A stretch of 63,212 bases of DNA from Halolactibacillus alkaliphilus (GTDB lineage: Bacteria; Bacillota; Bacilli; Bacillales; Amphibacillaceae), in NCBI RefSeq assembly GCF_900115465.1, contig NZ_FOWN01000015.1:1-63212 (forward strand). The letters run 5' to 3'. The notes beneath the pieces are model-generated. The model was not told where the DNA came from. It worked only from the letters and a program-made list of their open reading frames with translations, and did no database searches. The position numbers and the translations under genes are program-made. Below, piece by piece: positions 31,304 through 40,591 of the stretch. Numbering within the stretch: the first letter of the stretch is position 1; each line of letters opens with the position of its first letter.

Positions 31304-34300
31304 TTACTTTTCTTCAAACTCTAAATTAAATTGATCTTGTGAGGTATCGTCCTCATCTTCCATATCACGCAGCTCAATTTCTTCTTCATCTGCCGATAAC
31401 ATTTTAACGTCCATACCTAAACTTTGTAACTCTTTAATCAATACTTTAAATGATTCTGGAATACCAGGTTCAGGAATGTTTTCACCTTTAACGATCGCTT
31501 CATATGTTTTCACACGACCAACAACATCATCCGATTTAACCGTTAAGATCTCTTGTAAAGTATACGCAGCACCATATGCTTCAAGTGCCCATACTTCCAT
31601 CTCACCAAAACGCTGTCCACCAAACTGTGCTTTACCACCAAGTGGTTGTTGAGTAACAAGTGAATACGGACCTGTTGAACGGGCGTGTAGTTTATCGTCA
31701 ACCATGTGAGCCAGTTTAATCATATACATGACACCCACAGACACACGGTTATCGAACGCTTCACCTGAACGTCCATCATAAAGAATCGTTTTCGCATCAC
31801 GCGACATACCAGCTTCTTCAATTGTTTCCCAAACATCTTCCTCCGTTGCCCCATCAAATACTGGTGTAGCTACATGAATACCGAGCTTACGCGCAGCCAT
31901 ACCTAAGTGCAACTCAAGAACCTGTCCGATATTCATCCGAGAAGGTACCCCTAATGGGTTAAGCATGATATCAACTGGTGTACCATCAGGTAAGTAAGGC
32001 ATGTCTTCCTCAGGTAAAATACGTGAAATAACACCCTTATTACCGTGACGACCTGCCATCTTATCACCTTCGTGAATCTTACGTTTTTGTACAATGTAAA
32101 CACGTACTAATTGGTTGACACCAGGTGGCAACTCATCGCCATCTTCACGATTAAAGATTTTTACATCAAGAACAATACCACCAGCTCCGTGCGGAACACG
32201 AAGAGATGTATCACGTACTTCACGTGCTTTTTCACCGAAAATAGCGTGAAGTAAACGTTCTTCTGCTGAAAGTTCCGTTACACCTTTTGGCGTTACTTTA
32301 CCTACTAATAAATCGCCATCTTCAACCTCAGCTCCGATACGAATAATTCCTCTTTCATCTAGGTCACGTAGCGCATCTTCACCAACGTTAGGAATATCAC
32401 GAGTGATTTCTTCTGGACCTAATTTCGTATCACGCGCTTCTGATTCATACTCTTCGATATGAATTGACGTGTATACATCATCTTTCACGAGGCGCTCACT
32501 CATAATAATCGCATCCTCGTAGTTATAACCATCCCATGTCATGAAAGCAACAAGGACGTTTTGTCCTAAGGCAAGCTCGCCATCTTCCATTGATGGACCA
32601 TCAGCTAAAATTTCACCCTTAGTCACACGGTCACCAACACGAACAATCGGACGTTGATTATAGCAAGTTCCTTGGTTAGAACGAATGAATTTTTGTAATT
32701 TATAGCGATCCACATCGCCTTTTACTTCTTTACCGTCAACAACAGAGATACGTCTTATGCGTACTTCTTTCGCTTCTACACGTTCGACAATGCCTTCATA
32801 GCTCGCCACAACAGCCGCACCGGAATCTTTACCCGATACATATTCCATACCTGTACCTACGATTGGGGAACGGGGTTGAATAAGTGGAACCGCTTGACGC
32901 TGCATGTTCGCACCCATTAGCGCACGGTTCGAGTCATCATTTTCCAAGAACGGAATACAAGCTGTCGCCGCAGATACAACCTGCTTTGGCGATACATCCA
33001 TATAATCAATCTTATCACGAGCGACACTCTTGTTTTCCCCGCGGAAACGTGAAATAACTTCTTCATCTAAGAAACTTCCATCTTCACCGAGTCGGGCGTT
33101 CGCCTGAGCAACAACATAATTGTCTTCTTCATCAGCTGTTAAGTAATCATATTCTTCAGTGACTTTTCCTGTTTCGGTATCCACACGGCGATACGGTGTT
33201 TCAATAAAGCCAAATTTGTTTACTTTCGCAAAAGAGGACAGAGAGTTAATCAGTCCGATATTCGGGCCTTCTGGTGTTTCAATCGGACACATACGACCAT
33301 AGTGAGAGTAGTGAACGTCACGCACTTCAAATCCTGCGCGCTCTCTCGTCAAACCACCTGGTCCAAGCGCTGATAGACGGCGCTTGTGCGTTAATTCAGC
33401 GAGTGGATTGGTTTGATCCATAAACTGAGATAACTGTGAGCTACCAAAGAACTCTTTAATTGATGCAATAACCGGGCGGATATTAATCAATTGTTGTGGC
33501 GTAATTGCCGATGTATCTTGAATCGACATTCTCTCACGTACAACACGCTCCATACGAGATAAACCAATTCGGAATTGGTTTTGTAGTAATTCCCCAACGT
33601 TACGTAGACGACGGTTTCCTAAATGGTCAATGTCATCTGTCGAGCCAACGGTGTGCAGGATATTAAAGAAGTAATTAATAGCTGCTAAAATATCCGCTGG
33701 AGCAATATGTTTAACATCATCTGATACAATCGCGTTGCCGATAACGTTTAACGTGCGCTCACCTTCAGCGTCTGTTGGATCAATAATTTTAATTTGTTGG
33801 AGACGAACATCTCCCTCAATCACGCCTTCTTCTGGCGTAACATACATATCACCTAAACGATCTTCATCTCGTTCAAGTAAAGGCATTAATTTATTTAATA
33901 AACGACGATCGATTGTCGCGCCCTTCTCAGCGATAATTTCGCCTGTTTCAGGATCGGCAACTGTCTCAGCTAACGTTTGATTAAAGAGACGGTTTTTAAT
34001 ATGCAATTTCTTGTTCATCTTGTAGCGACCCACATGCGCTAAGTCGTAGCGTTTTGGATCAAAGAAACGAGAAACAAGTAAACTTTTAGCGTTTTCTACT
34101 GTTGGCGGTTCACCAGGGCGAAGACGCTCATAAATTTCCAATAGCGCTTTTTCTGTTGTCTCTGTATTGTCTTTTTCTAATGTGTTACGTAAATACTCAT
34201 TATCCCCGATCAAATCAATGATTTCTTGATCTGTGCCAAAACCTAATGCACGTAATAAAACAGTAATTGGGAGTTTACGTGTACGGTCGATACGAACATG

Positions 34301-34840
34301 CACAACATCTTTTGCGTCCGTTTCAAACTCAAGCCATGCCCCACGGTTAGGAATAACTGTTGCCCCATAGCCACGCTTACCATTCTTATCAATTTTAGCG
34401 TGGTAGTACACACTTGGCGAACGAACAAGCTGAGAAACAATAACGCGTTCCGCTCCGTTAACAATAAATGTACCAGTGTCTGTCATGAGCGGGAAATCAC
34501 CCATAAAGACTTCTTGTTCTTTCACTTCACCTGTTTCGTTGTTTAACAATCGGACTTTCACACGAAGTGGCGCATTATACGTCACATCTCGCTCTTTTGA
34601 TTCATCGACCGAATACTTTGGTTCACCCAAACTATAATCGACAAACTCTAATGATAGATTTCCTTGGAAATCCTCAATTGGAGAAATATCTTTAAACATT
34701 TCTCGTAAACCTTCGTCTAAGAACCATTGGTAAGAAGCTGTTTGAATCTCAATTAGATTCGGTAATTCAAGTACCTCATGAATTCGTGCGTAGCTTCTGC
34801 GCTGGCGGTGTCGTCCATACTGAACTAGTTGACCTGTCAA
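31304..34840 (-). CDS. rpoB: DNA-directed RNA polymerase subunit beta
   Basis: The beta subunit, 1178 residues. I start at a TTG (34838-34840; [19 protein letters not shown]), as in B. subtilis, because GAGGGG lies eight bases upstream; an in-frame GTG three codons earlier touches that site. The rifampicin cluster ([20 protein letters not shown] then [11 protein letters not shown]) has wild-type Gln, Asp, His and Ser, so the enzyme should be sensitive. The C-terminus is acidic and about 15 residues shorter than in B. subtilis. A good promoter lies about 65 bases upstream. Confidence 0.98.
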   Translation of the reverse strand: MTGQLVQYGRHRQRRSYARIHEVLELPNLIEIQTASYQWFLDEGLREMFKDISPIEDFQGNLSLEFVDYSLGEPKYSVDESKERDVTYNAPLRVKVRLLNNETGEVKEQEVFMGDFPLMTDTGTFIVNGAERVIVSQLVRSPSVYYHAKIDKNGKRGYGATVIPNRGAWLEFETDAKDVVHVRIDRTRKLPITVLLRALGFGTDQEIIDLIGDNEYLRNTLEKDNTETTEKALLEIYERLRPGEPPTVENAKSLLVSRFFDPKRYDLAHVGRYKMNKKLHIKNRLFNQTLAETVADPETGEIIAEKGATIDRRLLNKLMPLLERDEDRLGDMYVTPEEGVIEGDVRLQQIKIIDPTDAEGERTLNVIGNAIVSDDVKHIAPADILAAINYFFNILHTVGSTDDIDHLGNRRLRNVGELLQNQFRIGLSRMERVVRERMSIQDTSAITPQQLINIRPVIASIKEFFGSSQLSQFMDQTNPLAELTHKRRLSALGPGGLTRERAGFEVRDVHYSHYGRMCPIETPEGPNIGLINSLSSFAKVNKFGFIETPYRRVDTETGKVTEEYDYLTADEEDNYVVAQANARLGEDGSFLDEEVISRFRGENKSVARDKIDYMDVSPKQVVSAATACIPFLENDDSNRALMGANMQRQAVPLIQPRSPIVGTGMEYVSGKDSGAAVVASYEGIVERVEAKEVRIRRISVVDGKEVKGDVDRYKLQKFIRSNQGTCYNQRPIVRVGDRVTKGEILADGPSMEDGELALGQNVLVAFMTWDGYNYEDAIIMSERLVKDDVYTSIHIEEYESEARDTKLGPEEITRDIPNVGEDALRDLDERGIIRIGAEVEDGDLLVGKVTPKGVTELSAEERLLHAIFGEKAREVRDTSLRVPHGAGGIVLDVKIFNREDGDELPPGVNQLVRVYIVQKRKIHEGDKMAGRHGNKGVISRILPEEDMPYLPDGTPVDIMLNPLGVPSRMNIGQVLELHLGMAARKLGIHVATPVFDGATEEDVWETIEEAGMSRDAKTILYDGRSGEAFDNRVSVGVMYMIKLAHMVDDKLHARSTGPYSLVTQQPLGGKAQFGGQRFGEMEVWALEAYGAAYTLQEILTVKSDDVVGRVKTYEAIVKGENIPEPGIPESFKVLIKELQSLGMDVKMLSADEEEIELRDMEDEDDTSQDQFNLEFEEK

Positions 34841-34872
34841 CTGCTTCACCCCTCAAATCAAGAATAAAAAAC

Positions 34873-34905
34873 AAAAAAGCTTAATCAAGAAAAATTTTGT
34901 TAAGC
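34873..34905 (-). terminator. Terminator-like hairpin just upstream of rpoB
   Basis: On the minus strand GCTTAA...TTAAGC with a 15-base interior is followed by six U. It sits 33 bases before the rpoB start. The left arm overlaps the predicted start of the rpoB promoter transcript, so only transcripts arriving from upstream would form the complete hairpin. It may insulate rpoB from rsmC read-through. Confidence 0.5.
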
Positions 34906-34934
34906 CCTATACCGCAAACTCATCTAGCTGTCAA
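34906..34934 (-). promoter_or_regulatory. Sigma-A promoter for rpoB-rpoC
   Basis: TTGACA (complement of 34929-34934) and TATAGG (34906-34911), spacer 17. Predicted start near 34899. Confidence 0.68.
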
Positions 34935-34942
34935 CTATTGAC

Positions 34943-35173
34943 TTATAGAATGAAATCGGTATAATTTAAGTCAGATAATACGTTCGGAATCTTATCAGAA
35001 CGTCTATCCGTTAAATATTTATAGTAAACATGATGAAACGACCCTAATAAGCGTCGAAACTTAGCATGTTTAGCGACTATACAACGATAGATTTCTGAGC
35101 ATATAAAAATAAGGATTAGTTCTTGATTACGTTCATCAACGATTGTTAATCCTTGTTCCATCATTAGCCCCAT
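34943..35173 (-). CDS. Hypothetical 76-residue protein
   Basis: A minus-strand frame between rsmC and rpoB, ending MGLMMEQGL... to NVLSDLNYTDFIL. A weak site (GATATAGAGAAG) precedes the ATG at 35171-35173. There is a hydrophobic patch near residues 20-28 and a basic middle (AKHAKFRRLLGSFHHVYYKY). I recognise no family, and B. subtilis has no gene here. It could be a small real gene or a relic; the stop lies 8 bases from the rpoB promoter -35. Confidence 0.3.
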   Translation of the reverse strand: MGLMMEQGLTIVDERNQELILIFICSEIYRCIVAKHAKFRRLLGSFHHVYYKYLTDRRSDKIPNVLSDLNYTDFIL

Positions 35174-35318
35174 ATCTTCTCTATATCCCTGCCTTTATTA
35201 GCATTATTTCCGCATCTCCAGCTAAAAAAACTGCTTCTCCACAGAAAAAACGTGCTATTGGCATTTTTCTATATTATCACAATGGCAAGAGATAGTCAAT
35301 TTATTTACACACTTTCCT

Positions 35319-35918
35319 CTAAAGCTTTACCGCGCGAATAATATAATACCCTTTATTTTTCAACACGACAGACACATCCTCAGATAGGCTCTCTAACAAC
35401 TTTACTGCCGATGGCGCCCCTTGCTTTTTCTGAATCACAACCCATAGCTCCCCACCAGGCAATAGATGTTCAAAGCTTTCTTCAAGCATGAGATGGACAG
35501 TTTTTTTACCTGCGCGAATTGGCGGGTTTGTTAAAATGGCCGCAAAGGCTTGATTCACATTTTCAAAACGATCACTCGAATAAATCTCAACATTCTCAAT
35601 CTGATTCACCCGGGCATTTTCTTTCGCTAAAGCAATCGCTCTTTCATTGACATCAACCAAGTGACAGCGACGCCCTCGATCAGCTTTAGCCAAACTCAAC
35701 CCAATCGGTCCATAACCGCAACCTAAATCCAAGTAGTCCCCTTCAATATCAGGCGCACAAAACGCCTCTATTAACGTTCTCGAACCAAAGTCCACTTCAT
35801 TTTTTGAAAACACACCAATATCACTTGTAAACTTGAACCGATGACCTTTCAGCATAAATTCCCATTTTTTCGGATCACTTTTGGCTTGAGGCTTATGTGT
35901 AAAGTATTGTTCTGACAT
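35319..35918 (-). CDS. rsmC: RsmC-like class I SAM-dependent methyltransferase (YbxB)
   Basis: A 199-residue methyltransferase with the SAM-binding motif YLDLGCGYGPIGLSLA (about residues 60-75) and the catalytic motif AILTNPPIRAGKK, the NPP(Y/I/F) box typical of N2-guanine and N6-adenine methyltransferases. The family methylates G1207 of 16S rRNA in E. coli. In Bacillaceae the gene (ybxB) lies between rplL and rpoB, as here. It is only about half the length of E. coli RsmC, which has a second, degenerate domain. CAGGTGATTAA precedes the ATG. Confidence 0.9.
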   Translation of the reverse strand: MSEQYFTHKPQAKSDPKKWEFMLKGHRFKFTSDIGVFSKNEVDFGSRTLIEAFCAPDIEGDYLDLGCGYGPIGLSLAKADRGRRCHLVDVNERAIALAKENARVNQIENVEIYSSDRFENVNQAFAAILTNPPIRAGKKTVHLMLEESFEHLLPGGELWVVIQKKQGAPSAVKLLESLSEDVSVVLKNKGYYIIRAVKL

Positions 35919-36003
35919 TTAATCACCTGCTTTTACAGTTCACTATTTTCATCCTATAACCCTTAAGACTTTTTTGTCATTCTAGCCATAATTAACGAAA
36001 AAT

Positions 36004-36030
36004 AAAAGCCCGCCTATAAAGACGAGCCTT
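36004..36030 (-). terminator. Intrinsic terminator after rplL
   Basis: On the minus strand AAGGCTCGTC-TTTATA-GGCGGGCTT pairs with one bulged G and is followed by a U-rich tract. It lies about 25 bases after the rplL stop. Confidence 0.75.
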
Positions 36031-36052
36031 CATTATTCAGATAGTCAATTGA

Positions 36053-36415
36053 CTATTTTAAATTTACGCTTGCGCCTGCTTCTTCAAGCTTAGCTTTCAT
36101 TTCTTCAGCTTCTTCTTTAGAAACGCCTTCTTTAATAGCGCCAGGAGCGTTATCTACTAAATCTTTAGCATCTTTAAGACCAAGACCAGTGATTTCGCGT
36201 ACCGCTTTAACAACTTTAATCTTAGAAGCGCCAGCGCTTTCTAATACTACGTCAAATTCAGTTTGCTCTTCAGCAGCTTCGCCACCTGCAGCACCCGCTA
36301 CTGCTACTGGAGCAGCTGCAGTTACACCAAATTCTTCTTCAATTGCTTTTACTAAATCGTTTAATTCAAGAACAGTCATTGCTTTGATTGCTTCGATAAT
36401 TTGTTCGTGTGACAT
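36053..36415 (-). CDS. rplL: 50S ribosomal protein L7/L12
   Basis: L7/L12 (bL12), 120 residues, forms the multicopy stalk that recruits GTPase factors. The N-terminal dimerisation domain ([20 protein letters not shown]) is followed by an Ala-rich hinge ([19 protein letters not shown]) and the C-terminal factor-binding domain ([20 protein letters not shown]). AGGAGG lies before the ATG. It follows rplJ by 58 bases and shares its leader control. Confidence 0.98.
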   Translation of the reverse strand: MSHEQIIEAIKAMTVLELNDLVKAIEEEFGVTAAAPVAVAGAAGGEAAEEQTEFDVVLESAGASKIKVVKAVREITGLGLKDAKDLVDNAPGAIKEGVSKEEAEEMKAKLEEAGASVNLK

Positions 36416-36473
36416 GTTTATTTCCTCCTAGAATTGTTTTATTTTTTAAGCCATATTTAGGCTACGATGCTCA

Positions 36474-36974
36474 TTAAGCACCTTGTTCTTCTTTTTGCTC
36501 TGCAACAGCTTTTGCTGCATAAGCGAAGTTGCGCATTGGCGCTTGTAGTACGCTGAGTACCATTGAAAGTAAACCTTCGTAACTTGGTAAGTCTGCAAGT
36601 TCTTTAATTTGCTCAACTGATGCAACGTTACCTTGGATGACGCCACCTTTGATTTCCAATGCTTCATGCTTTTTCGCAAAATCATTTAACACTTTAGCTG
36701 GCGCTACGACATCTTCATTACTGAAGGCGATCGCAGTAGGTCCTACTAACACTTCATTTAATTCTGAAAGTTCAGCTTCTTCAGCAGCGCGACGAGACAT
36801 TGTGTTTTTGTACACTTTGAATTCTACGCCAGCTTCACGAAGTTGCTTACGTAATTCAGTAACTTCCGCTACATCAAGACCACGATAGTCAACTAAGATC
36901 GTTGATTCACTTTCACGAAGTTTTGTTGCGATTTCAGAAACAACCTGTTTCTTTTTCTCGATAACTTTTGACAT
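36474..36974 (-). CDS. rplJ: 50S ribosomal protein L10
   Basis: L10 (uL10), 166 residues, anchors the L7/L12 dimers on the ribosome. It begins [20 protein letters not shown]; the 23S-binding half contains [20 protein letters not shown] and [12 protein letters not shown], and the C-terminal helix binds L7/L12. AGGAGGTGGAACA precedes the ATG. The long leader upstream contains an L10-binding RNA and a terminator, so L10 probably limits its own synthesis. Confidence 0.98.
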   Translation of the reverse strand: MSKVIEKKKQVVSEIATKLRESESTILVDYRGLDVAEVTELRKQLREAGVEFKVYKNTMSRRAAEEAELSELNEVLVGPTAIAFSNEDVVAPAKVLNDFAKKHEALEIKGGVIQGNVASVEQIKELADLPSYEGLLSMVLSVLQAPMRNFAYAAKAVAEQKEEQGA

Positions 36975-37035
36975 TGTTCCACCTCCTACCAGAATTAAAC
37001 ATCATACCGATCCGCGTTCTTTTATTGAAATCAAT

Positions 37036-37066
37036 AAAAAACCTCACGCCGATAGTAGACGTGAGG
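37036..37066 (-). terminator. Attenuator terminator in the rplJ leader
   Basis: On the minus strand CCTCACG-TCTACTATCG-GCGTGAGG followed by six U forms a strong intrinsic terminator about 60 bases before rplJ and downstream of the L10-binding element. Its placement inside the leader means it reduces expression of rplJ-rplL. Confidence 0.85.
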
Positions 37067-37087
37067 GGAAATTGCGTGAATAGATAA

Positions 37088-37160
37088 GAGAACGACGTTC
37101 TCTTTATTCAACACCTCGGCAGGCTGATTAAGCATAAAGCCCCTGCTGTCTACGGTATAA
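37088..37160 (-). ncRNA. L10 ribosomal leader
   Basis: The minus-strand segment beginning CCGTAGACAGCAGGGGCTTT and ending CGAGGTGTTGAATAAAGAG is the recognisable L10 leader, with the 'AGCAGG...GCTTAATCAGCCTGCCGAGG' arrangement known upstream of rplJ in many bacteria. It is followed by an intrinsic terminator, giving a leader-plus-attenuator design. Identification is by recalled consensus. Confidence 0.88.
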
Positions 37161-37181
37161 CGTATTATTTTAACCTTGTCG

Positions 37182-37210
37182 ATTATAGCTAAACAATCGA
37201 TTAAAGTCAA
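37182..37210 (-). promoter_or_regulatory. Sigma-A promoter for rplJ-rplL
   Basis: TTGACT (complement of 37205-37210) and TATAAT (37182-37187), spacer 17. The predicted start near 37175 precedes the L10 leader directly. The -35 abuts the rplA stop. Confidence 0.85.
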
Positions 37211-37213
37211 GTA

Positions 37214-37909
37214 TTATTTTGCGAAGTTTGCTGGGTCAACTTTGACACCAGGGCCCATTGTTGATGTTACTGACACATTCTTCATGTAGATACCTTTAGA
37301 AGATTGCGGCTTAGCTTTTACGATTGTGTTAGCAAGCGCATTAAAGTTTTCAACCAGTTTCTCTAAATCAAATGAAGCTTTACCAATTGGTACATGCACG
37401 TTTGATTGACGATCAACACGGTATTCAACTTTACCTGCTTTAATTTCGTTAACAGCTTTTTCAACATCGAATGTTACTGTACCTGTTTTAGGGTTCGGCA
37501 TAAGACCTTTAGGTCCTAATACACGTCCAAGTTTACCAACTTCAGCCATCATGTCTGGCGTTGCAACGATAACGTCGAATTCAAACCATCCTTGGTTGAT
37601 TTTATTGATAAGATCTTGATCACCTACGTAATCTGCTCCAGCTGCTTCAGCTTCTTTAGCTTTATCACCTTTTGCAAATACTAAAACAGTTTGTGTTTTA
37701 CCAGTACCGTGTGGAAGAACCATCGCGCTACGGATTTGTTGGTCAGCTTTCTTAGGGTCAACCCCTAAGCGGAATGCAGCTTCAACTGTTTCGTCGAACT
37801 TAGCTGTTGCATTTTCTTTTACTAATTTAAGCGCCTCTTCAACACCATACAATTTTGTACGATCTACTGTTTCTAAAGCAGCTTGTTGCTTTTTAGTTTT
37901 TTTAGCCAT
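37214..37909 (-). CDS. rplA: 50S ribosomal protein L1
   Basis: L1 (uL1), 231 residues, forms the mobile stalk at the E site and is a translational repressor of its own mRNA in many bacteria. The start is the ATG at 37907-37909 ([20 protein letters not shown]) with AGGAGG eight bases upstream; the frame extends 15 codons further, but that part is non-conserved and overlaps a hairpin. The RNA-binding blocks [35 protein letters not shown] and [11 protein letters not shown] are complete. Confidence 0.98.
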   Translation of the reverse strand: MAKKTKKQQAALETVDRTKLYGVEEALKLVKENATAKFDETVEAAFRLGVDPKKADQQIRSAMVLPHGTGKTQTVLVFAKGDKAKEAEAAGADYVGDQDLINKINQGWFEFDVIVATPDMMAEVGKLGRVLGPKGLMPNPKTGTVTFDVEKAVNEIKAGKVEYRVDRQSNVHVPIGKASFDLEKLVENFNALANTIVKAKPQSSKGIYMKNVSVTSTMGPGVKVDPANFAK

Positions 37910-37928
37910 TTTCATTTCCTCCTTGAAT

Positions 37929-37954
37929 GTGGTTTTAACGGTTAAACCTCCCAC
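37929..37954 (-). promoter_or_regulatory. Possible L1-binding hairpin before rplA
   Basis: On the minus strand GTGG-GAGG-TTTAA-CCG-TTAAA-A-CCAC forms two short helices separated by an asymmetric internal loop (GAGG opposite A), about 20 bases upstream of the rplA start. L1 regulatory sites have two helices split by a conserved asymmetric loop. The fit to the L1 consensus is loose and was judged by eye. Confidence 0.35.
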
Positions 37955-38023
37955 TTAAAAAAGCGGATCTTGCGCACGAATGCGCAAGCACTAGTTGACT
38001 ATGCCCCTAGCTTATCTGCCTAC

Positions 38024-38064
38024 AAAAAGGTTGCGAAATGACGGACGTCATAAACGCAACCTTC
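38024..38064 (-). terminator. Intrinsic terminator between rplK and rplA
   Basis: On the minus strand AGGTTGCG-tt-ATGAC-GTCC-GTCAT-tt-CGCAACCT followed by a U-run gives a strong hairpin 23 bases after the rplK stop. Downstream, CTTGCGCATTCGTGCGCAAG (37970-37989) forms a second hairpin before rplA. No clear promoter lies between it and rplA, so read-through or attenuation is implied. Confidence 0.85.
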
Positions 38065-38086
38065 TTCACAAATCTACACACGTATA

Positions 38087-38512
38087 TTAGTCTTCGATAA
38101 CGATACCCATACTACGTGCAGTACCTTCAACCATACGCATAGCTGCTTCAACATCAGCTGCGTTTAAATCAGGCATTTTTGTTTCAGCGATTTCTTTTAC
38201 TTGATCGCGCTTCAACGTTGCAACTTTGTTGCGGTTTGGTTCACCTGATGCAGTTTCGATACCCGCTGCTTTCTTAAGCAATACAGCAGCCGGCGGAGTT
38301 TTTGTGATGAATGTAAATGAACGGTCTTCAAATACCGTAATTTCTACCGGAATAATCAATCCAGCTTGCTCTTGCGTACGAGCGTTAAATTCTTTACAGA
38401 ATCCCATGATGTTAACACCTGCTTGACCTAATGCTGGTCCAACTGGTGGTGCCGGGTTTGCTTTGCCCGCTGGAATTTGAAGTTTTACTACTTTGATTAC
38501 TTTTTTAGCCAC
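38087..38512 (-). CDS. rplK: 50S ribosomal protein L11
   Basis: L11 (uL11), 141 residues, at the GTPase centre; binds thiostrepton and sensing factor RelA. The start is a GTG (38510-38512; [20 protein letters not shown]) with AGGAGG eight bases upstream; three more open codons upstream have no site. The N-terminal domain has [20 protein letters not shown]. The C-terminal rRNA-binding domain ends [18 protein letters not shown]. Virtually identical to B. subtilis L11. Confidence 0.98.
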   Translation of the reverse strand: MAKKVIKVVKLQIPAGKANPAPPVGPALGQAGVNIMGFCKEFNARTQEQAGLIIPVEITVFEDRSFTFITKTPPAAVLLKKAAGIETASGEPNRNKVATLKRDQVKEIAETKMPDLNAADVEAAMRMVEGTARSMGIVIED

Positions 38513-38617
38513 GAGACACACCTCCTTAAGTCCGTGATGTGGTCACAGGGTTTTACCCCTCCCACTCAATTTCATATTCTATCTAACCTTATACTCGAGG
38601 CATATAAGAACATTAGA

Positions 38618-38646
38618 ATTTTATCATGCTCTTTGAAATAATGCAA
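38618..38646 (-). promoter_or_regulatory. Sigma-A promoter for rplK
   Basis: TTGCAT (complement of 38641-38646) and TAAAAT (38618-38623), spacer 17. The leader would be about 100 nt long. It separates L11 expression from nusG. Confidence 0.68.
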
Positions 38647-38674
38647 GGGTCGAGTACATAAAAAAATAAAAAAC

Positions 38675-39211
38675 TTAATCCATATGCTTTATTTGTTTAA
38701 AATCTAACTCTACTGGTGTTTCACGTCCAAAGAGATCAATTAGCACTTTCGCTTTCTGGTGGTCAAGGTCTAATTCCTGAACAACTGCTTCACGACCTTC
38801 AAATGATCCATCAGTCACCGTTACTTGGTCACCGACATTAAAGTTAAAGTCGATAACCGTTTCCTTCATACCCATCCGTTTAAGAATAGTTTCAGCCTCT
38901 TCCGGTAATAACGGTGTCGGCTTTGAGCCTGATCCGGTTGAACCAACGAAACCTGTCACTCCCGGCGTATTTCTTACGACATACCATGAATCATCTGTCA
39001 TAATCATCTCAGCCAGTACATAACCCGGAAAGACTTTCTTCATTGCTACTTTCTTTTTACCATCTTTTACTTCCGTCTCTTCATCTTCTGGCACGAGGAT
39101 GCGGAAGATTTTATCCTCCATTCCCATTGATGCTAGACGTTTTTCTAAGTTGGTTTTTACTTTGTTCTCATAACCTGAATACGTATGCACAACAAACCAC
39201 TGCTTCTCCAT
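38675..39211 (-). CDS. nusG: Transcription termination/antitermination factor NusG
   Basis: NusG, 178 residues, binds RNA polymerase and links it to Rho or to ribosomal S10. It begins MEKQWFVVHTYSGYENKVKT. The NGN domain ends with the RNTPGVTGFVGSTGSGSKPT region, and the C-terminal KOW domain reads GDQVTVTDGSFEGREAVVQE. AAAAGGAGGGAAAACG precedes the ATG. It follows secE, but a terminator lies between. Confidence 0.98.
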   Translation of the reverse strand: MEKQWFVVHTYSGYENKVKTNLEKRLASMGMEDKIFRILVPEDEETEVKDGKKKVAMKKVFPGYVLAEMIMTDDSWYVVRNTPGVTGFVGSTGSGSKPTPLLPEEAETILKRMGMKETVIDFNFNVGDQVTVTDGSFEGREAVVQELDLDHQKAKVLIDLFGRETPVELDFKQIKHMD

Positions 39212-39314
39212 CGTTTTCCCTCCTTTTCAATTTTAAAATTAATATAATCTTTAAAGCACTCATGAACATTCTAACAGGTCAATCATTCATTAAAGATATG
39301 TTTTTCCCCAATTT

Positions 39315-39344
39315 AAAAAACCCGCAATAAGTGGACGGGTTTTC
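39315..39344 (-). terminator. Intrinsic terminator between secE and nusG
   Basis: On the minus strand AAAACCCG-TCCACTTATTG-CGGGTTTT continues into a U-run. It lies 60 bases after the secE stop and about 105 bases before nusG, so nusG must depend partly on read-through or its own promoter. A TTGACC at about 39280 has no good -10 partner. Confidence 0.82.
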
Positions 39345-39402
39345 TGACAGGTCAACATAAATCTTACTTAGTTGATACTAGTATAACATAAAACTCTCTC
39401 TT

Positions 39403-39582
39403 CTACTCGAATAAAAGATTTAAAAGTTGTGTAATACCCAAATCAACAACGACAAAGAATAAAGCAACAAAAGCAACTGTCGCAACAACTGTAATTGTCG
39501 AATTCGTTAATTCTTTCCGTCGTGGCCAAGATACCTTTTTCATTTCACGTGAGACGTTTTTAAAAAATGATACAATCTTCAC
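39403..39582 (-). CDS. secE: Preprotein translocase subunit SecE
   Basis: SecE, 59 residues, stabilises SecY in the translocon. The start is a GTG (39580-39582; MKIVSFFKNVSREMKKVSWP) with GGAGG eight bases upstream; an in-frame TTG five codons earlier overlaps the ribosome site. The amphipathic helix motif KKVSWPRRKELTNSTI and a single C-terminal membrane helix (VVATVAFVALFFVVVDL) are present. The chosen length equals that of B. subtilis SecE. It follows rpmG by 44 bases. Confidence 0.96.
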   Translation of the reverse strand: MKIVSFFKNVSREMKKVSWPRRKELTNSTITVVATVAFVALFFVVVDLGITQLLNLLFE

Positions 39583-39626
39583 TAGTCGTTCCTCCAAACT
39601 CGATTGAATTGTTCTTCACAACGCGG

Positions 39627-39773
39627 TTATTTTGTTTCGCGATGTACGGTGTGTTTATTACACTTTTTACAGAACTTTTTCAATTCTAATCGTTCTGTTT
39701 GTTGTGTATGTTTATCTGAGTGATAATTTCGACTCAGGCATTCTGCACAAGCGAGTACAATCTTCTTTTTCAT
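39627..39773 (-). CDS. rpmG: 50S ribosomal protein L33, zinc-binding type
   Basis: L33 (bL33), 48 residues: [20 protein letters not shown] and onward to [11 protein letters not shown]. Zinc ligands C9, C12, C35 and C38 form the two CxxC pairs, so this is the zinc-dependent type. GAGGGTGAACAAG precedes the ATG. It lies between sigH and secE as in B. subtilis (rpmGB), behind a promoter of its own. Confidence 0.96.
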   Translation of the reverse strand: MKKKIVLACAECLSRNYHSDKHTQQTERLELKKFCKKCNKHTVHRETK

Positions 39774-39805
39774 CTTGTTCACCCTCATAGATTACTATCT
39801 TACCT

Positions 39806-39834
39806 AATGTAGCACCTTCACCTATTTGTGTCAA
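39806..39834 (-). promoter_or_regulatory. Sigma-A promoter for rpmG-secE
   Basis: TTGACA (complement of 39829-39834) and TACATT (39806-39811), spacer 17, about 30 bases upstream of rpmG. Confidence 0.7.
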
Positions 39835-39857
39835 CGCTATCAGTAGAAAAAATCCAA

Positions 39858-40517
39858 CTAAAGCAGGATAACAACTTCTTCTAAATAACGCTCGAATTTC
39901 TTTTTAATACGCTGAAGCGCGTTATCAATCGCTTTAACATGGCGATTAAGCAATTCTGAAATCTCTTGGTAACTACGTCCATCAAGATACAACATCAAGA
40001 CTTCTCGTTCTAATTCACTAAGGACCGCGCCGAGCTTTTCTTCTACGACCTGATACCTTTCACGGCTAATTAAAAGCGCCTCCGGGTCAATAACATCTTG
40101 CTCATTCGCAATTATGTCAATTAACGTACGTTCGGAATCCTCATCAAAAACCGGTTTATCCAATGAAACATACGAATTCAACGGCCCGTGCTTCATTCTT
40201 GTAGCTGATTTAATCGCCGTAATAATTTGTCTTGTGACACACACCTCGGCAAATGCCTTAAACGACGCGTCTTTATCTTGTTTGAAATCTCTAATGGCTT
40301 TGTATAACCCAATCATTCCTTCTTGGATAAGATCATCATAATCTGCACCTACTAAAAAATATGTACTTGCTTTCGCTCGAACAAACCCGCGATATTTACG
40401 AATTAAGTAATCTAAGGCAGAAGAATCCCCATTTTGAACAGCATCAATTAACCGGACATCATCCATCTTCTTATACGCTTCCTGTTGACTGTTAATCGTG
40501 TAATGAGACTCGTTCAA
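39858..40517 (-). CDS. sigH: RNA polymerase sigma-H factor
   Basis: Sigma-H (Spo0H), 219 residues, directs transition-phase and early sporulation genes in Bacillus. I start at a TTG (40515-40517; MNESHYTINSQQEAYKKMDD) because GGAGGG sits seven bases upstream; the longer frame to 40574 crosses the promoter. Region 2 has DYLIRKYRGFVRAKASTYFL and GADYDDLIQEGMIGLYKAIR; region 4 has LSELEREVLMLYLDGRSYQE and RHVKAIDNALQRIKKK. Presence of SigH does not by itself prove that the organism sporulates. Confidence 0.96.
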   Translation of the reverse strand: MNESHYTINSQQEAYKKMDDVRLIDAVQNGDSSALDYLIRKYRGFVRAKASTYFLVGADYDDLIQEGMIGLYKAIRDFKQDKDASFKAFAEVCVTRQIITAIKSATRMKHGPLNSYVSLDKPVFDEDSERTLIDIIANEQDVIDPEALLISRERYQVVEEKLGAVLSELEREVLMLYLDGRSYQEISELLNRHVKAIDNALQRIKKKFERYLEEVVILL

Positions 40518-40553
40518 AAGACTTCCCTCCTGCAGCAAACACATAATAGAAAT

Positions 40554-40583
40554 ATTATACAGTAAGCGCTTCACTTAAGTCAA
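40554..40583 (-). promoter_or_regulatory. Sigma-A promoter for sigH
   Basis: TTGACT (complement of 40578-40583) and TATAAT (40554-40559), spacer 18. It lies in the 74-base gap between yacP and sigH; start near 40547. Confidence 0.78.
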
Positions 40584-40591
40584 TGACTAGA

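Noticed and set aside
33310-33480. Possible rifampicin-resistance change in rpoB
   Set aside because: The key Gln, Asp, His and Ser positions are as in sensitive B. subtilis RpoB.
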